Source: Macrosoma leucophasiata
Lineage: Eukaryota; Arthropoda; Insecta; Lepidoptera; Hedylidae
Direction of reading: 5' to 3'
Length of the DNA: 64,000 bases
Assembly (NCBI GenBank): GCA_036365455.1
Contig: JAWQUS010000010.1
Span: 13,772,501-13,836,500, forward strand
The notes under the pieces were generated by a model. It worked only from the letters and a program-made list of their open reading frames with translations, was not told the origin of the DNA and searched no databases. Of this stretch, positions 11,086 through 22,908 are shown in pieces. Positions within the stretch are counted from its first letter, which is position 1. Every line of letters starts with the position of its first letter. The translations under genes and the position numbers were made by a program.

Positions 11086-11383
11086 ATAAATGGATCAAAT
11101 ATTGACATGCATCACGGTGACACTAAAGTTAACATTTCATTGCGGATATTGAAGTCCAACTTCGACAACTAGTGCATCACAAATTACCTCTTGTAGGTAC
11201 CGTACCAAATCGATAAATTAATTAAGAAAATGTGGCCAAAATATTATATATTTTCATAAGACCACCAAAAACCGAAAATAATTGTATTATGATGTAATAA
11301 AATAGCCAATTAATTAGACATATCAAATAGATAAAATGTATCTCCAAGAAATTAGTAAGTTTGTCTAGAACATTATAAAAAAG

Positions 11384-11610
11384 GTTACTGATGGGGGGGG
11401 TCCAGTGACGGAGCTCACGGGGGTGGGCACCACAGCATTTAGCTAATCCACTTACCTGCAAATTCCTGGCACAGATGTATAACTTAGACCTCAGAAGTTG
11501 CAACGCATATACATTGAAATTTCATTTTTTATTTAAATGTATAAACATTTACAGGTTACAATATTCACTTACCATCCGTGTGAACTGCCATTTCGTGATA
11601 TAAAAAAATA
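11384..11610 (+). repeat. SINE-like family C, copy 1
   Basis: Contains TCCAGTGACGGAGCTCACGG near the start and ATTCACTTACCATCCGTGTG then AACTGCCATTTCGTGATATA at the end, matching the fuller copies at 27731-28033 and 49240-49535. The middle is decayed. Confidence 0.7.
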
Positions 11611-12063
11611 AAAAACAAATAAATATGCTATCTAATTTTTTCATCTAAAAGGGTATCGGTATTTTTTGTGGATCAAACGAACAAGACGATCTGCTCGGTC
11701 ATGGAAAAAACCTTCTTCAAAGCGCCTTCTCGAGAGCGACCGTATTGTTTTTCGACAAAACGTTGCTTGTTTATAAATGCTTACAAGCTTAGTGGAATAC
11801 TTTCTTTAGTTAGAAAGTAAGATTTATTGGTAACAGGTCACTTTCCTTGCAAAAAACTTTTTTAGTCCGAATACAAGCTGTTGGGTAGGTAAGTGGAGCA
11901 AGTGTTTTCATGAAAGCTTATGTGGCGAGTTGAGAGTATCGCTGAAATGCTATTATTATGCGTCATAAACGGGACGCAGTTTTGTTCCTATTTATATTGT
12001 TATTTAGTTATTGGGTATTATTGGATTATATTTAGACCTGGACGTGACGAATACAGAATGGTC

Positions 12064-12290
12064 TTCCTGTAGTGGGGACCATTCTGGCATTCAGTCAACT
12101 GACAAATGGCGGTCAAACTGTTCAAAAAAAGCGATTGTAACCACAATAGCGCGGGATGAGCAGCAGTGTCTCAAGATAAAACTACCGCCATTGCGCTTGC
12201 CAATCCGTATGCCAAGCGAGGTGATCATGGCAAAATCCTTCTAATGGGAAGGCTTTTGACCAGCAGTGGACGACTTCCGGCTGATATAAT
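12064..12290 (+). repeat. Repeat family H with 3' tail
   Basis: Contains CAAATGGCGGTCAAACTGTT, GCGCGGGATGAGCAGCA, CTACCGCCATTGCG and the tail GACCAGCAGTGGACGACTTC then CGGCTGATATAATAA. It is related to 4886-5155, 5665-5825 and 27485-27700. Confidence 0.68.
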
Positions 12291-12311
12291 AAAATTAAAT
12301 AACCTTACAAC

Positions 12312-12485
12312 AACGACCCATTTAGTCCAGCGGTTGCCCACTTAATTCGAGGATCGCAAGTTCGAACCCTGAATTGGTACCATTTTTATATGGCCTATAG
12401 ATACCTGTTTCTGTTCTGTGTGCAACAGCACCCATGACGCATGTTAATAGTGTGTGTGAATGTATGTGTATTTCTAGGTATTTTG
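12312..12485 (+). repeat. tRNA-derived SINE family B, older copy
   Basis: The head has A box TTTAGTCCAGCGG and B box AAGTTCGAACCC. It is followed by GGCCTATAGATACCTGTTT and AACAGCACCCATGACGCATG. The younger copy at 35865-36089 shows the same order. Confidence 0.75.
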
Positions 12486-12974
12486 TTTGCCATGACATTC
12501 ATGATTACAAGACAATTGACAAATTGTAATGTCAATCATGAAACCCAAAATATTTGTCTCAGTGCTAGAAATAACAGGGGCGTTTCTTTTTAATTTATGT
12601 ATTTATAATAGTGTTCACTATGTGTGGGAGTAAGAAGGCATTTAAGTGAATTTCTGTGAGTGATAAGCGCAAATTAACATATTAAGGACATTTATAATGT
12701 CTTTATTAACAAAATGTGAATGTAAACGTAATCGGTTTTCTTAAATCGAATTTAAGTTATATTAGGTGATACAATTTATACTTAATAGCTAATGTAATGT
12801 AATAAACTATCAAGGAACTAGCCGCTTGATTACATGGGCACTATGCGGTGGTAATAATTGCTATATTCTATTGATTTTGTTTAAGCGGAGAATTCCCTGA
12901 CTGTACCTACCTATTGTACCACTCTACATAAGTAAGTAGGTACATATCAATGTAGGGTAGTACTTGGTGGTAAA

Positions 12975-13092
12975 AACTGCCACAAATTTGAAAAATCCCA
13001 GAGACAAAGGATGAAACACGAGAGGGTAGTCGAACTCAGGACCCCAGAGTAGCAGTAGTGGTCTACCTTCACTAGGGTACTGAGGCAGTTCT
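12975..13092 (-). repeat. SINE family A, head fragment
   Basis: The inverse of this stretch carries CTGCCTCAGTACCCTAGTGA and AGGTAGACCACTACTGCTAC, then GAGTTCGACTACCC, which are the A- and B-box regions of family A with substitutions. Confidence 0.6.
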
Positions 13093-13464
13093 GTGTGCAT
13101 TACGTCCTAGTGGCAAACGAACATACAGTTTGCATCGTATATAGGTAACCAGAACAGATAGATTAGGTATTTTACTGCTGTCTTTACCAATCACCAACCA
13201 ATCAACAATTATCACTGAAATAAAAGGATACAACAAAGTTGTATTTAATACTCGATAGGTATATGCGATTTCTAAGCCCTGGCTAACAAAACATGGAATA
13301 TTGTAATCTCTTAAAACAATATATTGAGCAATTAACATAACAATGTCGGAAAAAAAAGATGAAAACATGTTTTTTATTTAAATGTTTTATCAGATATAAC
13401 ACGCAAGAGTAAGGTCAAGGATTTCCGCCAACTTTTACTTCTAGGCTTTTGAATAATTTTATTT

Positions 13465-13995
13465 CTAACTAGCGACCCGCCCTAGCTTCGCACGGGGATA
13501 ATGTAGGGTAACAGGTAATTTTTCGGAAAATATTATTAAGCTGATATTATTTTATCTATTTCCTATATTACCTAGCTATCGCGTCCAGTGTCATTCGACT
13601 AACCGTTAGGTCAACCGCCATAAGGCTAACATTACAAACTTTAATATGGTGGTTATTTTTTCTTTAAATTTCAAATTTTCCGCGCAATTATCTTTTTTGC
13701 TTTTATAAGAACCCTCTTCGGACAATTACAAATACAACAAAAAACAATTATCAAAATCGGTAAAGCCGTTCTCGAGTGTTGCGCTTAGCAACACATCGAT
13801 TCATTTTTATTTTTATAGATAGACTAGCTGTTGCCCGCGGCTTCGCCCGCGTTTAAATTTTTCCTGAATTTTCTTTGCTATAAACCTCACGGAGCCCGAG
13901 ACCTTTCCAACGAATGCAAAACCGTGGCAATCGTTTCGTGCGTCCTGGAGTTATAGCGTCAGGAAGGAAAACCCGACTCATTTTTATATTATAGA
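13465..13995 (+). repeat. Two family G elements in tandem
   Basis: The first begins with TAACTAGCGACCCGCCCTAG at 13467 and ends near 13815 with the family's usual AATCGGTAAAGCCGTTCTCG..GTGTTGCGCTTAG and TTCATTTTTATTTTTATAGA. The second begins immediately with TAGCTGTTGCCCGCGGCTTC at 13826 and ends with TTTTTATATTATAGAT near 13996. Confidence 0.65.
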
Positions 13996-13999
13996 TTTC

Positions 14000-15190
14000 G
14001 TAACTTCAAAACGTAGTTATAAAAAAAATCGCACTATAACCGAGACAGGTGAACCAATTTTACATAAGGACTCCTTATTTTTTTCTTTTCGCTCACCAGC
14101 CTCACAATAAATCCATGAGATGGAGCTTTAATAGTGGCCAATCGACGCATTCAGAACATCCGCTTAAAGCGTTAAGAAAATAAATTGCTACCGTTCTGCT
14201 ATATCAAACAATCAAAATACAAATACTTAATTAACGGTATCGCTTTAAACGAGTCGTAAATTAAGAGAGATTTCGTTTTTATTGTTTCTTAAATTACGCT
14301 ATATATCATGTCGCTTGTCAACATTTTGGTACCGATACAAAATCGCGGTGTTTGGTCGGTGGCTCGGTCGATGAACCCTCCAATTACACAAAAAAAAAAA
14401 TCTTTCCACTTTATCGAATGCAATTCCTGTCCTTCCCGTTGCCTTCGAAGAATGAACAACAAATTCGACGGTTTTCGGATACCGCTATCTTTATCTTGCG
14501 AGCCCAAAATAAACTTCTCTGTGTTACTTACCAAAATGAGGCTATTATTATGTGCTACAAAATTTTTGTACACTTTAATGAAATGGAAGTAGTTAAACAA
14601 GATGGAACCATTTCACGAGATGTCGCTTTCAAGATAATTAAGTAAGAAAAATTCGGGAAATTTACTGTCGGAGACAATTTAAGTCCCATTAATTGTAAGA
14701 TCTGATTTTTTTTAATTGAAAGTAAAGTAAGAAGTTTTGTTTATTAATCAGTAAAAACTTAAAAAGACATCCCGAAGACTGTAGGTTGGTTATGTTACGC
14801 ACAATGACATCCATTTATACCACAGACGCGACGCCAGTAAATGTTTTAAGTGACATATTACACAGTTTGTGTGTTCAGCCTTTAAGGTTATATTTAACGA
14901 TATTTTCGTCTTCTCTAAATAAATTATTGAATACTTAGATGGGAGGCAAACTTTGGAGAGAAAATAATTTTCCATAATGAACTTTTGACGTCGATTGCCG
15001 TCCTATTCGACTTAAGTTATACTTTAGTTGGCTGGTTCATTTTGATTTATATTTATTATTTTCTTCCCTGATTCATCTGACAATCAATCTTAACAAGTTA
15101 TTTCGATAACAAAAGTGAGGTGTTTATTTTAATTCTAAAATAAATATCTCATTTAAATTACATATAATACATACAATACAACATTTAAAT
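14000..15190. other. Gene-free stretch
   Basis: Short overlapping open frames exist around 14290-14645 on both strands. They have no recognisable domain, no codon bias and a homopolymer tract in the middle. I see no confident repeat or gene. Confidence 0.45.
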
Positions 15191-15202
15191 TTAATATGAA
15201 TT

Positions 15203-15352
15203 CTTACTTCGGACTTCGGTAGCTTAGTGGTAAAGCGGCTGGACTGGTTATCCTGAGGTCGCAGGTTTGATTCCCACCTGTAGTCAAATTTTTCTTTCCG
15301 TTTTCCTTTAATTTCTAAAGTTCACTCGCATGTGTTATTGCAAAAAATAAAT
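15203..15352 (+). repeat. tRNA-like element with TTTCTTTCCGTTTT tail (single unit)
   Basis: A 74-nt tRNA-like sequence begins near 15207 (ACTTCGGTAGCTTAGTGG, B box GGTTTGATTCCC, end GTAGTCA). It is followed by AATTTTTCTTTCCGTTTTCC and the tail CTCGCATGTGTTATTGC..AAATAAATAGTACAA. The same tRNA-like sequence and tail form the foldback element at 47974-48226. The acceptor stem is poorly paired here, so it is not a working tRNA gene. Confidence 0.72.
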
Positions 15353-15867
15353 AGTACAAGGATCAATTTAATTTTGGGGATTTCCAAGTTCTCAGCTATA
15401 ATTCAGTAGATATCCGGCACTTCGATCCTTTGCCGTTAGACGCACGATATAATTTAATTTATTCCGTCATTGGCAGCTAACCACCTCCGATTTCCATTTA
15501 ATCAAAGTTCAAAAGAACTATTTATTATATTTCTGTTATCGTTTACGTTAAAACAGCCATCTAACGTTTCTCGAGAGGGGTCAATATTCACATTTAGGCT
15601 ATAGTCTAGTATAATTATCTATACCTATGCTAATCAATTAATGAAATGTGGCTATTATAGTATTTGAAACAGTACACCATCAGTATATCCTGAGTTTAAA
15701 ATCGGACAAGGACGAGTCTGACTCGAGGTACTATAAAATTAAGAAATTTCTTACGTTGCCAGTTCTCATTGTCTTATTTATTTTCCTGTAATCTCTAAAC
15801 TATCAACCGCAGTTTTTTTTTTATTTTGAGCTCATAGCGAAGAACGGTAAATTTTCGTAATATTTTT

Positions 15868-15902
15868 TTATTTTGCAATAACACATGCGAGTGAAATTTT
15901 CA
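15868..15902 (-). repeat. Isolated inverse tail of the tRNA-like element family
   Basis: TTTTGCAATAACACATGCGA then GTGAAATTTTC is the inverse of the 3' tail seen at 15320-15350 and 48190-48215. No tRNA-like body adjoins it. Confidence 0.55.
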
Positions 15903-16677
15903 TTTATTTTCTTAATTATAAAAAAATGTTTTTAAAATAATACATTTTATTATATAACGTCATCTACTTCGAATATTTTTTTTCAAAAAGACAAATCTAT
16001 CGGCCAATTATGCCTCCCATTTCGATTTCATATATTCACGTTAGATGTCTGTAGTGTTCACTACATTAAAGCGCCAACTAGTGGAACACAGATGAAACCC
16101 CACAGTACTTGTCTAGTACGGTAGATGGCGTGCAATCGAATTACATCGCACATACAAAGATTTCTCAAGAGTTGGCATATAACAACTTCCCAACGTCAAT
16201 CGTAGGGCCGCGGCGCGCCAGGCGTTAACACCACGCCTGGTTGAAGGAACCTCCCTTTTCGTCGCAGGAACGTTTTCCACCTGTTCCTCCTAGACATGGG
16301 CGTTATCACCTTTTTCACGTACCGTAACATAACCGTTATGAAATTCTTATATCGTTATGTATAACCGTTTTCACATAACGATATGAAGCGTAGGAAAAGC
16401 TATCTTAAAGACGAGCAAAAAAAAAAATGTTTCTCAAAACTATTATATTTTTATTCAAAATTTTCCTTCATGCTTCACTAGGCTTAGTACCTATTTGATA
16501 TTATTTTACTCTTAATGCAACATTAATGAATTAAAAAGGTACCATAGCACTGTTCTGGCGCATTTAAAAATCGTCTTATTTACATTGATCAGGTAATTTA
16601 TACAATATTTACAAAAAATCATACCTACTAATTAAAATAAAACTCTGAGATTTAAATGTAGATGCATTGAACTTCCT

Positions 16678-16818
16678 GAGGTCTAAGTTGTACCAGAAAT
16701 GGCAGGATCGGAATACGATAGCAATGAACGCTACCATTTAGCGGCAAGCAGATTATATTATGTGGTGGAGCCTACAGCAACGAGCTCCGTCACTAGAACT
16801 CTACCATCAGTAAAAATA
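16678..16818 (-). repeat. SINE-like family C, fragment
   Basis: Contains CTACCATTTAGCGGCAAGCA, ATGTGGTGGAGCCTACAGCA and GAGCTCCGTCACTAGAACTC, which match 49440-49530 on the same strand. The short open frame across it is a by-product. Confidence 0.7.
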
Positions 16819-17196
16819 CCACCTCAAAACCATGTCGATAAAAAGTCTTTTTTGGAAAAAAAAATGGTTACGTTTTTTTTTGAGTATCGATTAAACGTAT
16901 CGAATCGTAAATTAACTTTTTATTTACTTGGTCTTCGATTAGAATCGATTTCAAAAGTCGTTGTTTTTGGAGAAGATCGCCATCCCTATATTTCTTTCTT
17001 GAATAGCTAATTTCTTATCCAATAGGAAGCATAGTCCTTCCCCTATACGTTTAACATAACATCCAATAGCAACAGAGTCTTTTTTGAACTACAATAACCG
17101 CGAAATTCAAGACGCCAAATTTCGTCCGTCTGCCGGGGAGCCACAGACACGGGGGGGTCGGGTGACCGAATTCGCTCACGCCAGAGCCAAAGGTAC

Positions 17197-17577
17197 CGGC
17201 CACACACCTTACGTTTTATTTTCGCTAAGCTAAAATTGACGTATAAATATTGGGTATTTAAACAGAATTCTGGTCACACACCTTACGCCAGTTACAAATG
17301 TTACATTTCAAGTGCGCTTTAGGTTTGTACAAGTAAATCGTAGCGTGTGTGGCCACAATATTTGCACAAACTCATACAATCGTCGTTTGCTTTTTATAAT
17401 AAAACGGAAGGTGTGTGGCCGGCATAACAAGTTACAAACCCACAAAATCAACGTAATTTTAGAAATTAAAAAAAAATCACGAGAGTTTTATACTGCGAAA
17501 AATAAAAATATTACAATCAAACGTCATTTTTAGTTTGTGCAAGCCTAAGCTTTCGCAAATAAAACGTAAGGTGTGTA
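17197..17577. mobile_element. MITE-like element with CACACCTTACGTTTTATT termini and repeated internal motif
   Basis: The left end GGCCACACACCTTACGTTTT (17199-17218), continuing ATTTTCGC, pairs with the right end GCAAATAAAACGTAAGGTGT (17555-17574). Further copies of the CACACCTTACG core lie inside at 17275-17287 and, inverted, at 17403-17420. Another GTGTGTGGCC word lies near 17346. No target-site duplication was recognised with confidence. No coding capacity is seen. Confidence 0.6.
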
Positions 17578-17634
17578 GAATGAAAGGCGCCGAATATGGT
17601 TTATATCGCCGCTTCAGAGAATATGTAACAATAC

Positions 17635-17900
17635 TTGCCGCGTTATGGTTACGGCACGTTTTCAAGTTATGACTGTTATGATTTAAATAAATAGACTTTA
17701 ATTTCTTCAGAATAAAGTGAAAATTAGAAAAACTGAAAGCGTTTCGGTTTTCGTTTTCGGTTTCATATTCATACTGTCTCACTTTACGCATTGCATCGCC
17801 CTTAATCAGACAGAGAGGAGGCGAATATGGCTTGGCCGCGTTATGGTTATGGCAAGTTTTCAAGTTATGAATGTTATCAATGTTATGATCGTTATGATGT
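17635..17900 (+). repeat. Direct repeat pair with CCGCGTTATGGTTAYGGCA
   Basis: TTGCCGCGTTATGGTTACGG then CACGTTTTCAAGTTATGA (about 17636-17670) recurs as TGGCCGCGTTATGGTTATGG then CAAGTTTTCAAGTTATGA about 200 bp downstream. A related CGTTATG-rich patch is at 16322-16385. The nature is unknown. Confidence 0.5.
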
Positions 17901-18175
17901 TATTTTGATATTGTGAATATGAGTTGGAAAACGTTGTGAGCGTTTTCAAGTTACGCTGTAGTTGAGCGTTTTTAATATATCCGTTTTCTATGTGAGGCAT
18001 ATCGGTATGGTATGGTATGGAAGTATAACTAGTTTTTGTTATGTTTTGATATAACGAACTCATGTCTAGTTCCTCCACATGTCCTTCTTTGGGTCCCGGA
18101 TTTACATAGATGGGAACATGAGTACCAAATTTCTACTCGATTGGACCAGTAATTTCAGAGATACTCGACTGTGAC

Positions 18176-18444
18176 CATAGAGCAACACCGGGGGGGAGTA
18201 ACCATAGGCTTTCCCCTCTGTCAAAGTACAAAATGGGCCTATACCTGTTGCCTAGATGTTTAAATGTGTGCATGAAATTGTTTCTGTATTTTGTGAAAGT
18301 CAAGGTGTGAGTTTCTTCAAGTTTCTTGTAATAGACGATTTTTATAGTGTGCGTGGGTTTCGCACGCATTTCCCCCCGCAAAAAATGACAGACTGTTTTG
18401 CATCGGTAATAAAAGCCGCGACCGGTGGCCCGTGTTGCTCTATG
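18176..18444. mobile_element. hAT-like MITE with perfect 8-bp target-site duplication (copy 1)
   Basis: The 269-bp element starts CATAGAGCAACACCGG and ends CCCGTGTTGCTCTATG. It is flanked by ACTGTGAC on both sides (18168-18175 and 18445-18452). An 8-bp duplication and short inverted termini beginning CA are typical of hAT-derived MITEs. A second copy lies in inverted orientation at 60669-60953 with a different 8-bp duplication. The 155-codon minus-strand open frame overlapping it is chance. Confidence 0.85.
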
Positions 18445-18884
18445 ACTGTGACAGAGAGACAGATAGATAGACGAACGCGTGATCTTATAAGGGTTCGGTG
18501 TTTTCCTTTCGTCGTATGAAATCTTAAAAAGGGTTTTAACTTCGTTCATTTTTGTTATCAAAGCTGTTGTAGATGTAACGATATTTTGGCATTTGTTCAC
18601 CAGATGTGTTTAATGCGATGTCGTAAAATGATAATAGATATGTAAAATGATTTGGCAGATGTCACTTGATGGTGATTATTCATCATCAAACATTCAGCTC
18701 CACTTTGTGCTCGAACCTTAAAGATTACTGTTCATTTCAATTGACGTTCCAAATTGTGCACGCCGACTGAGTTATATTCAGTAATCAATTATTGCTGTCA
18801 AATTTACGGCATCCGTACGGCAGCTTAATGATGTATTAAGCTTTTTTTTTCTTCATTCACTCATAATAATACTTACATTATCAT

Positions 18885-18965
18885 GACATAAAAGTGGCAG
18901 CCGATCACTTCACGTAGATGGTAAGTGAATACAGAAGCTTTCAATATTATGTAAGTATACCGTAG
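18885..18965 (-). repeat. SINE-like family C, 3' tail fragment
   Basis: CATAAAAGTGGCAGCCGATC and ACGTAGATGGTAAGTGAATA match the inverse of the family C 3' end (compare 58900-58935). Confidence 0.55.
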
Positions 18966-19539
18966 AAATTATATACTTAATGGTTGCACATGTGTATTAA
19001 ATGTGCGTGTTATAGAATAGGTTTTAGCAGGTCTTCAGTATCTTCATAGCTCAGAGACAACAGCCACTTAACACATTCATTTTTACATTGATACCAAGTG
19101 AGTGAATAAATATTCAGTTGTCGGTTGATATGGTTATAGAGCTTCGCGCTTATATAATAATAGTGTTGGCTTGCTATGTTTGTGCGATGACGCTTTGTGG
19201 GACAAACCAAGTAAGAACGCCGTTTAGTATTAAGAATATTTCGATCGAAGACTATTTCTTTCTATTAACTATTTTTTCTGCAGAATAAATAGTTTTCTGA
19301 CAGAAAGTACTTGACAGAGAGAGTAGAGTTCGACTGTGGGAAAACGACGGGGTTTCCCGGTCATTACTTTCAAAACTGACCTCGGGGCTCTTTCTAGTCG
19401 TAATATATGAGATTTCGCACAACCACCCCAAGAGGTAATGCAATATGATATTTCTGATTGGACTAGGGCAAAATAGACATTTTTTAAATATTTAAAGTTA
19501 ACAATAGTTCGAAGGGATCTAAAAGCAAAAATTTATTTA

Positions 19540-20345
19540 TGTACTCTAGATCACTGTGAAGTTAATATGCTGCGTCCATTTCATGGTATTTTCAATCCAA
19601 ATACCCAAATATTTGGTCGAAGAAGCACGCGTAAGTGATACACAGTCTCAGGAAACGAGAGAACCGGGTGTGGAACAAAGATGTGCACGGATATTAAACA
19701 ATGTAGGTTGTGAGGTGATAGTTGGAGCAAATGTTATCACTATTGTCTTAGAAAGATTTATGGTAAGGAGATTGGTTCTTAGCCAAGTCATAACAGAAGA
19801 TATAGCGTTTTCAGTTAACCGTTGAGTCTCCTCCCAATCTTGTCCATGAACAAGGAGTACCGTGTCGTCAGCGCACGTGATTATTTTGCAGTTAGGGAGT
19901 GTAAGTTTACAGAATTCATTAATATATGATAAGAATAAAGTTGGACCAAGTACACTGCCTTGAGGGACACTGAAAGTGAGACATTCTTCACGACTCTTGA
20001 TACTTTCTATAACGACTATTTGTGTACGGTTGCTAAGATAACTTTTAAAAAGTTCAAGAGCGGTTCCCCTTACACCCACAGATTGCAGCTTAGACAAGAG
20101 AATAGGTACAGACACAGTGTCAAATGCCTTTGATAGATCAATAAACACTCCAGCGGTCTTGAGACGTGAATCAAAGTTTTTAATAATATGGTCTGTGAGA
20201 TCTGAAACGTCATGTTCAGTGGATTTTTGTCTCCTGAATCCGTATTAGTTATCTGCCAAAACGTTATGTTTATTTAAAAAATTTAGTAGTTTCAAATTAA
20301 GGATCTTTTCGAAAATTTTGGAGTTTTTACCACAGTACACCGACA
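19540..20345 (-). pseudogene. Decayed jockey-type LINE reverse transcriptase fragment
   Basis: Minus-strand translation gives RT motif A (FIDLSKAFDTV near 20140), SVPQGSVLGPTLF (near 19960), the catalytic box as CADD (near 19880) and, after a frame break near 19645, KYLGIWIENTMKWTQHINF near 19590. A stop codon interrupts the frame at about 20248 (ADN*YGFRRQKS). The copy is truncated at both ends. An RT without endonuclease, with a stop and a frameshift, cannot be active. Confidence 0.85.
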
Positions 20346-20524
20346 TCTGTAACCGGATAAGTCAATTAAAGGAAAGTTAGACTAAATCCAAAAGGGTAAT
20401 TCCTGCATCTCACTACGAGCAGCGCCCTCTACCTGGACAATTTCAGTAGGTACCGCTCTAGTTACAGGACTGCGTAATTATAATTCAATGATTACTGACA
20501 AATATTATTGTTAAAATAATAATA

Positions 20525-20840
20525 AATCTCTCCCCTTCTTGGGAGGAGGCCTGGAGCTTACTCCACCACGCTGCTCCAATGCAGGTTGGTGGAGATAAGG
20601 GTTAGTGGCCAACCCGCTGTCGGATGTTTTAAACCGCCCATAAGGCCACCGACAAGGTTTAACGACTGCTATCTATCGATAGCAACCGGGACCGACGGCT
20701 TAACGTGGCCTCCGAAGCACGGAAACGCGCATTTTAATTTGCCACTAGCGGTCGCCCATCACACACCCGACTGCGCTCGTATCACTTAACCGAGTAAATC
20801 GCTTCCGATCTACACCAGCCACGAGGCCATGCGCGCTTCC
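20525..20840 (+). repeat. Repeat family F (GAGGCCTGGAGCTTACTCCACC)
   Basis: Contains TTGGGAGGAGGCCTGGAGCT, CCACGCTGCTCCAATGCAGG, CAACCGGGACCGACGGCTTA and CGTGGCCTCCGAAGCACGG, a widespread lepidopteran repeat. An inverse fragment is at 50560-50660. Confidence 0.65.
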
Positions 20841-20974
20841 GTTACTGTATACTTCATAGATATACTTCATTTTATTTACCTTTATTTTGTTTTAATTTAA
20901 ATATTCAAGTCTTATACAATTCTATTTCAATATTTTCATCGCCAGACTAGCAGCTTGGCCTTGACTATTAGTTT

Positions 20975-21237
20975 TTATGTAGACAAACATAAGACCGGAT
21001 CTGTATTCCCCGAAGGAATAGGCAGTGGCATTCGAGCATACAATACATAATCTATTGACATTTTTGGACACATTGCCGAACTCAGAGGTTGGCACAGGGC
21101 AACTTCTAGAATATGGAACAATCCTAATAGGACGAGAAGTAATACACCTTAACCCTTAAAGTAGCCAACCCAGGGGTCGAACCCAGGACCTCAGCAGCAG
21201 TAGTGGCCTGCTACCACTAAACTACTGAGGCAGCTAG
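20975..21237 (-). repeat. SINE family A, diverged copy with head
   Basis: TATTCCCCGAAGGAATAGGC (tail) lies at the left and GCTACCACTAAACTACTGAG (A box, inverse) at the right, with GGTCGAACCCAGGACC (B box, inverse) at about 21176-21191. Confidence 0.75.
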
Positions 21238-21239
21238 TC

Positions 21240-21714
21240 CTTGCTGCTAGACCAATGGTTTTTATGTAAAAAGGCTGCATAATCTATTGGTACATCATCA
21301 ATGTCGACTGAATACTCACATTTAACTTACATCTATACTAATATATCACCTCAACTTAATAAAGGCAAACAAACATCATAAGCTTAATAATCGAGTTCCG
21401 TTGACCCAGTGATGCATAACCCAAAAAATTAAGTGTTAACACGCGATATAGTGCACATAAACACCTACACGCAAGAGTTAATACGAGTACACTCAATGAA
21501 TTTCTGATCTTGCTCGTTTATTCTGTTTACTTGTTTAATAAGGACTCCCTTCGTACCAAATGTCAATATGGAAAGTCAACCTTAAATGTAGGTTTTGATG
21601 TCGAATGAGTGTAATATGATTTTTTGTTTTTTCTTATTTTTTTTAATGGACTTATTTCTCGAGACTGCATTAAACAAATTCACCGGGCAATATCATAAAA
21701 AAACGTAACTACAC
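21240..21714. other. Gene-free stretch between two SINE A copies
   Basis: AT-rich sequence with no recognised repeat ends and no open frame of interest. Confidence 0.4.
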
Positions 21715-22014
21715 GCCTGTAATCCCCGAAGGGGTAAGCAGAGGTAAATGCATGCATTCAAGCATACATGCAAACACCCACGACTCGCCGGTTACGTTTT
21801 GGCCCATGTAACAGGTGGCGAACCTGTTGCCATCTCCGGGCACATTACCAAACTCCGAGGTACTGGGAAACTTCCAGAAAATGGAAAAATCCCAATAGAA
21901 CCAGATATAAAGGATTTTAAACCGTTATCTCTGATAGTCCCCGACCCGGGAATCGAAACACAGGACCCCCACCGTAGTAGTAGTGGACTGCTACCACTAC
22001 GCTACTGAGGCAGT
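21715..22014 (-). repeat. SINE family A, complete copy
   Basis: Contains CCTGTAATCCCCGAAGGGGT (tail), CATTACCAAACTCCGAGGTA (body) and CTACCACTACGCTACTGAGG (A box, inverse), with GGAATCGAAACACAGG as the B-box region. It is close to the inverse of 8612-8910. Open frames across it are not genes. Confidence 0.82.
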
Positions 22015-22127
22015 TGGCAATATCATAATATGAAAAGAAAAATTCTACTTCGTACTTTAAAAAAATAAGTTTTTAAAGTGCGTAAGTAGACACCTAGTTG
22101 AAAATTTTAAATTATTTTCAAGTGCAA

Positions 22128-22347
22128 CGAATGAAGTGCAATTTGGTGACATTGAGTGTAACACCAAGTTAACACTCAAAAAGCTAGGGGTGCTTAATAA
22201 AAGCGAAGCAATATTTCACATCGGGGCAGCTATTACAGCTTTATTAGGCCCAAGTGCGGCCCCATCTGGAATACTGCTATAATTTGTGGAGGAGACCCCG
22301 ATCTAGGACTTGCTGACAGGCCTCGAATATCTGTCCCTGCGCAGAGA
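22128..22347 (+). pseudogene. Remnant of a jockey-type LINE 3' coding region, interrupted by a family C insertion
   Basis: AACGAATGAAGTGCAATTTG, CACTCAAAAAGCTAGGGGTG, TTTCACATCGGGGCAGCTAT and TCTGGAATACTGCT match the RT C-terminal coding sequence at 25083-25235, then CTGCGCAGAGACAT matches 25350-25363. It is full of gaps and stops. A family C element begins straight after 22347, inserted with its A-tail (seen as T's) toward this fragment. Confidence 0.78.
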
Positions 22348-22612
22348 CATTTTTTTTATGGAAGTGGCAAACAAGCGTGCAGTCCACATTGATGTTGAAC
22401 CCACACAAAGACCAAGGTCAAAATGCAGATGCGTTACCACTCCTGAGGCCTACGGTGTTATGCCTCTGTGCCGGAAATTACAGGGCCGTATATTACCACC
22501 TGACCGGAACACGATAGTGCTTAACACTACCATTTAGCGGCAAGTATATTAAGTAATGCGGTGGTGCCTACGCCCGCGAGCTCCGTCTCTGGAGCTCTAC
22601 CACCAGTAAAAA
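22348..22612 (-). repeat. SINE-like family C, copy inserted in a LINE remnant
   Basis: Begins GGAAGTGGCAAACAAGCGTG and ends GAGCTCTACCACCAGTAAAA. The body CTACCATTTAGCGGCAAGTA and GAGCTCCGTCTCTGGAGCTC match 49440-49530. The T run at 22340-22347 is the A-rich 3' end on the minus strand. Confidence 0.78.
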
Positions 22613-22908
22613 TTTTGACATTGGTTTTTTACCGTCTATACAATGTTTATGAGTTCTCTGCTGAACTGTTTGATATGGAGACTCCATCTCCTTTTCTACA
22701 CGACACTGTTCGCTGAAGAGTTCCTGCTTCCACCTGCAAGGACTGTACACAATGGTTAGGCTTATCCGCTACATGTTCACAGACTGCAGCTCTCCTTGTT
22801 CTTCGGATTTTTACATCAGCAGTGTGCTCTTTTACGAAGATTGAGGGTATACTTTATCCAATTGCTTGCCAACAAAGGATAGTAATTGTTTTCTTAATCG
22901 ATCTTAAT

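Noticed and set aside
14289..14645. Overlapping open frames of 94-103 codons on both strands
   Set aside because: They are mutually overlapping on opposite strands, have no domain, and cross a poly-A tract.
17477..17863. 128-codon minus-strand open frame as a gene
   Set aside because: It crosses a MITE end and a local direct repeat, is low in complexity (CHNHNAA twice) and shows no domain.
18133..18600. 155-codon minus-strand open frame as a gene
   Set aside because: It spans the hAT-like MITE and both its target-site duplications, has no domain, and has no matching frame in the second MITE copy.
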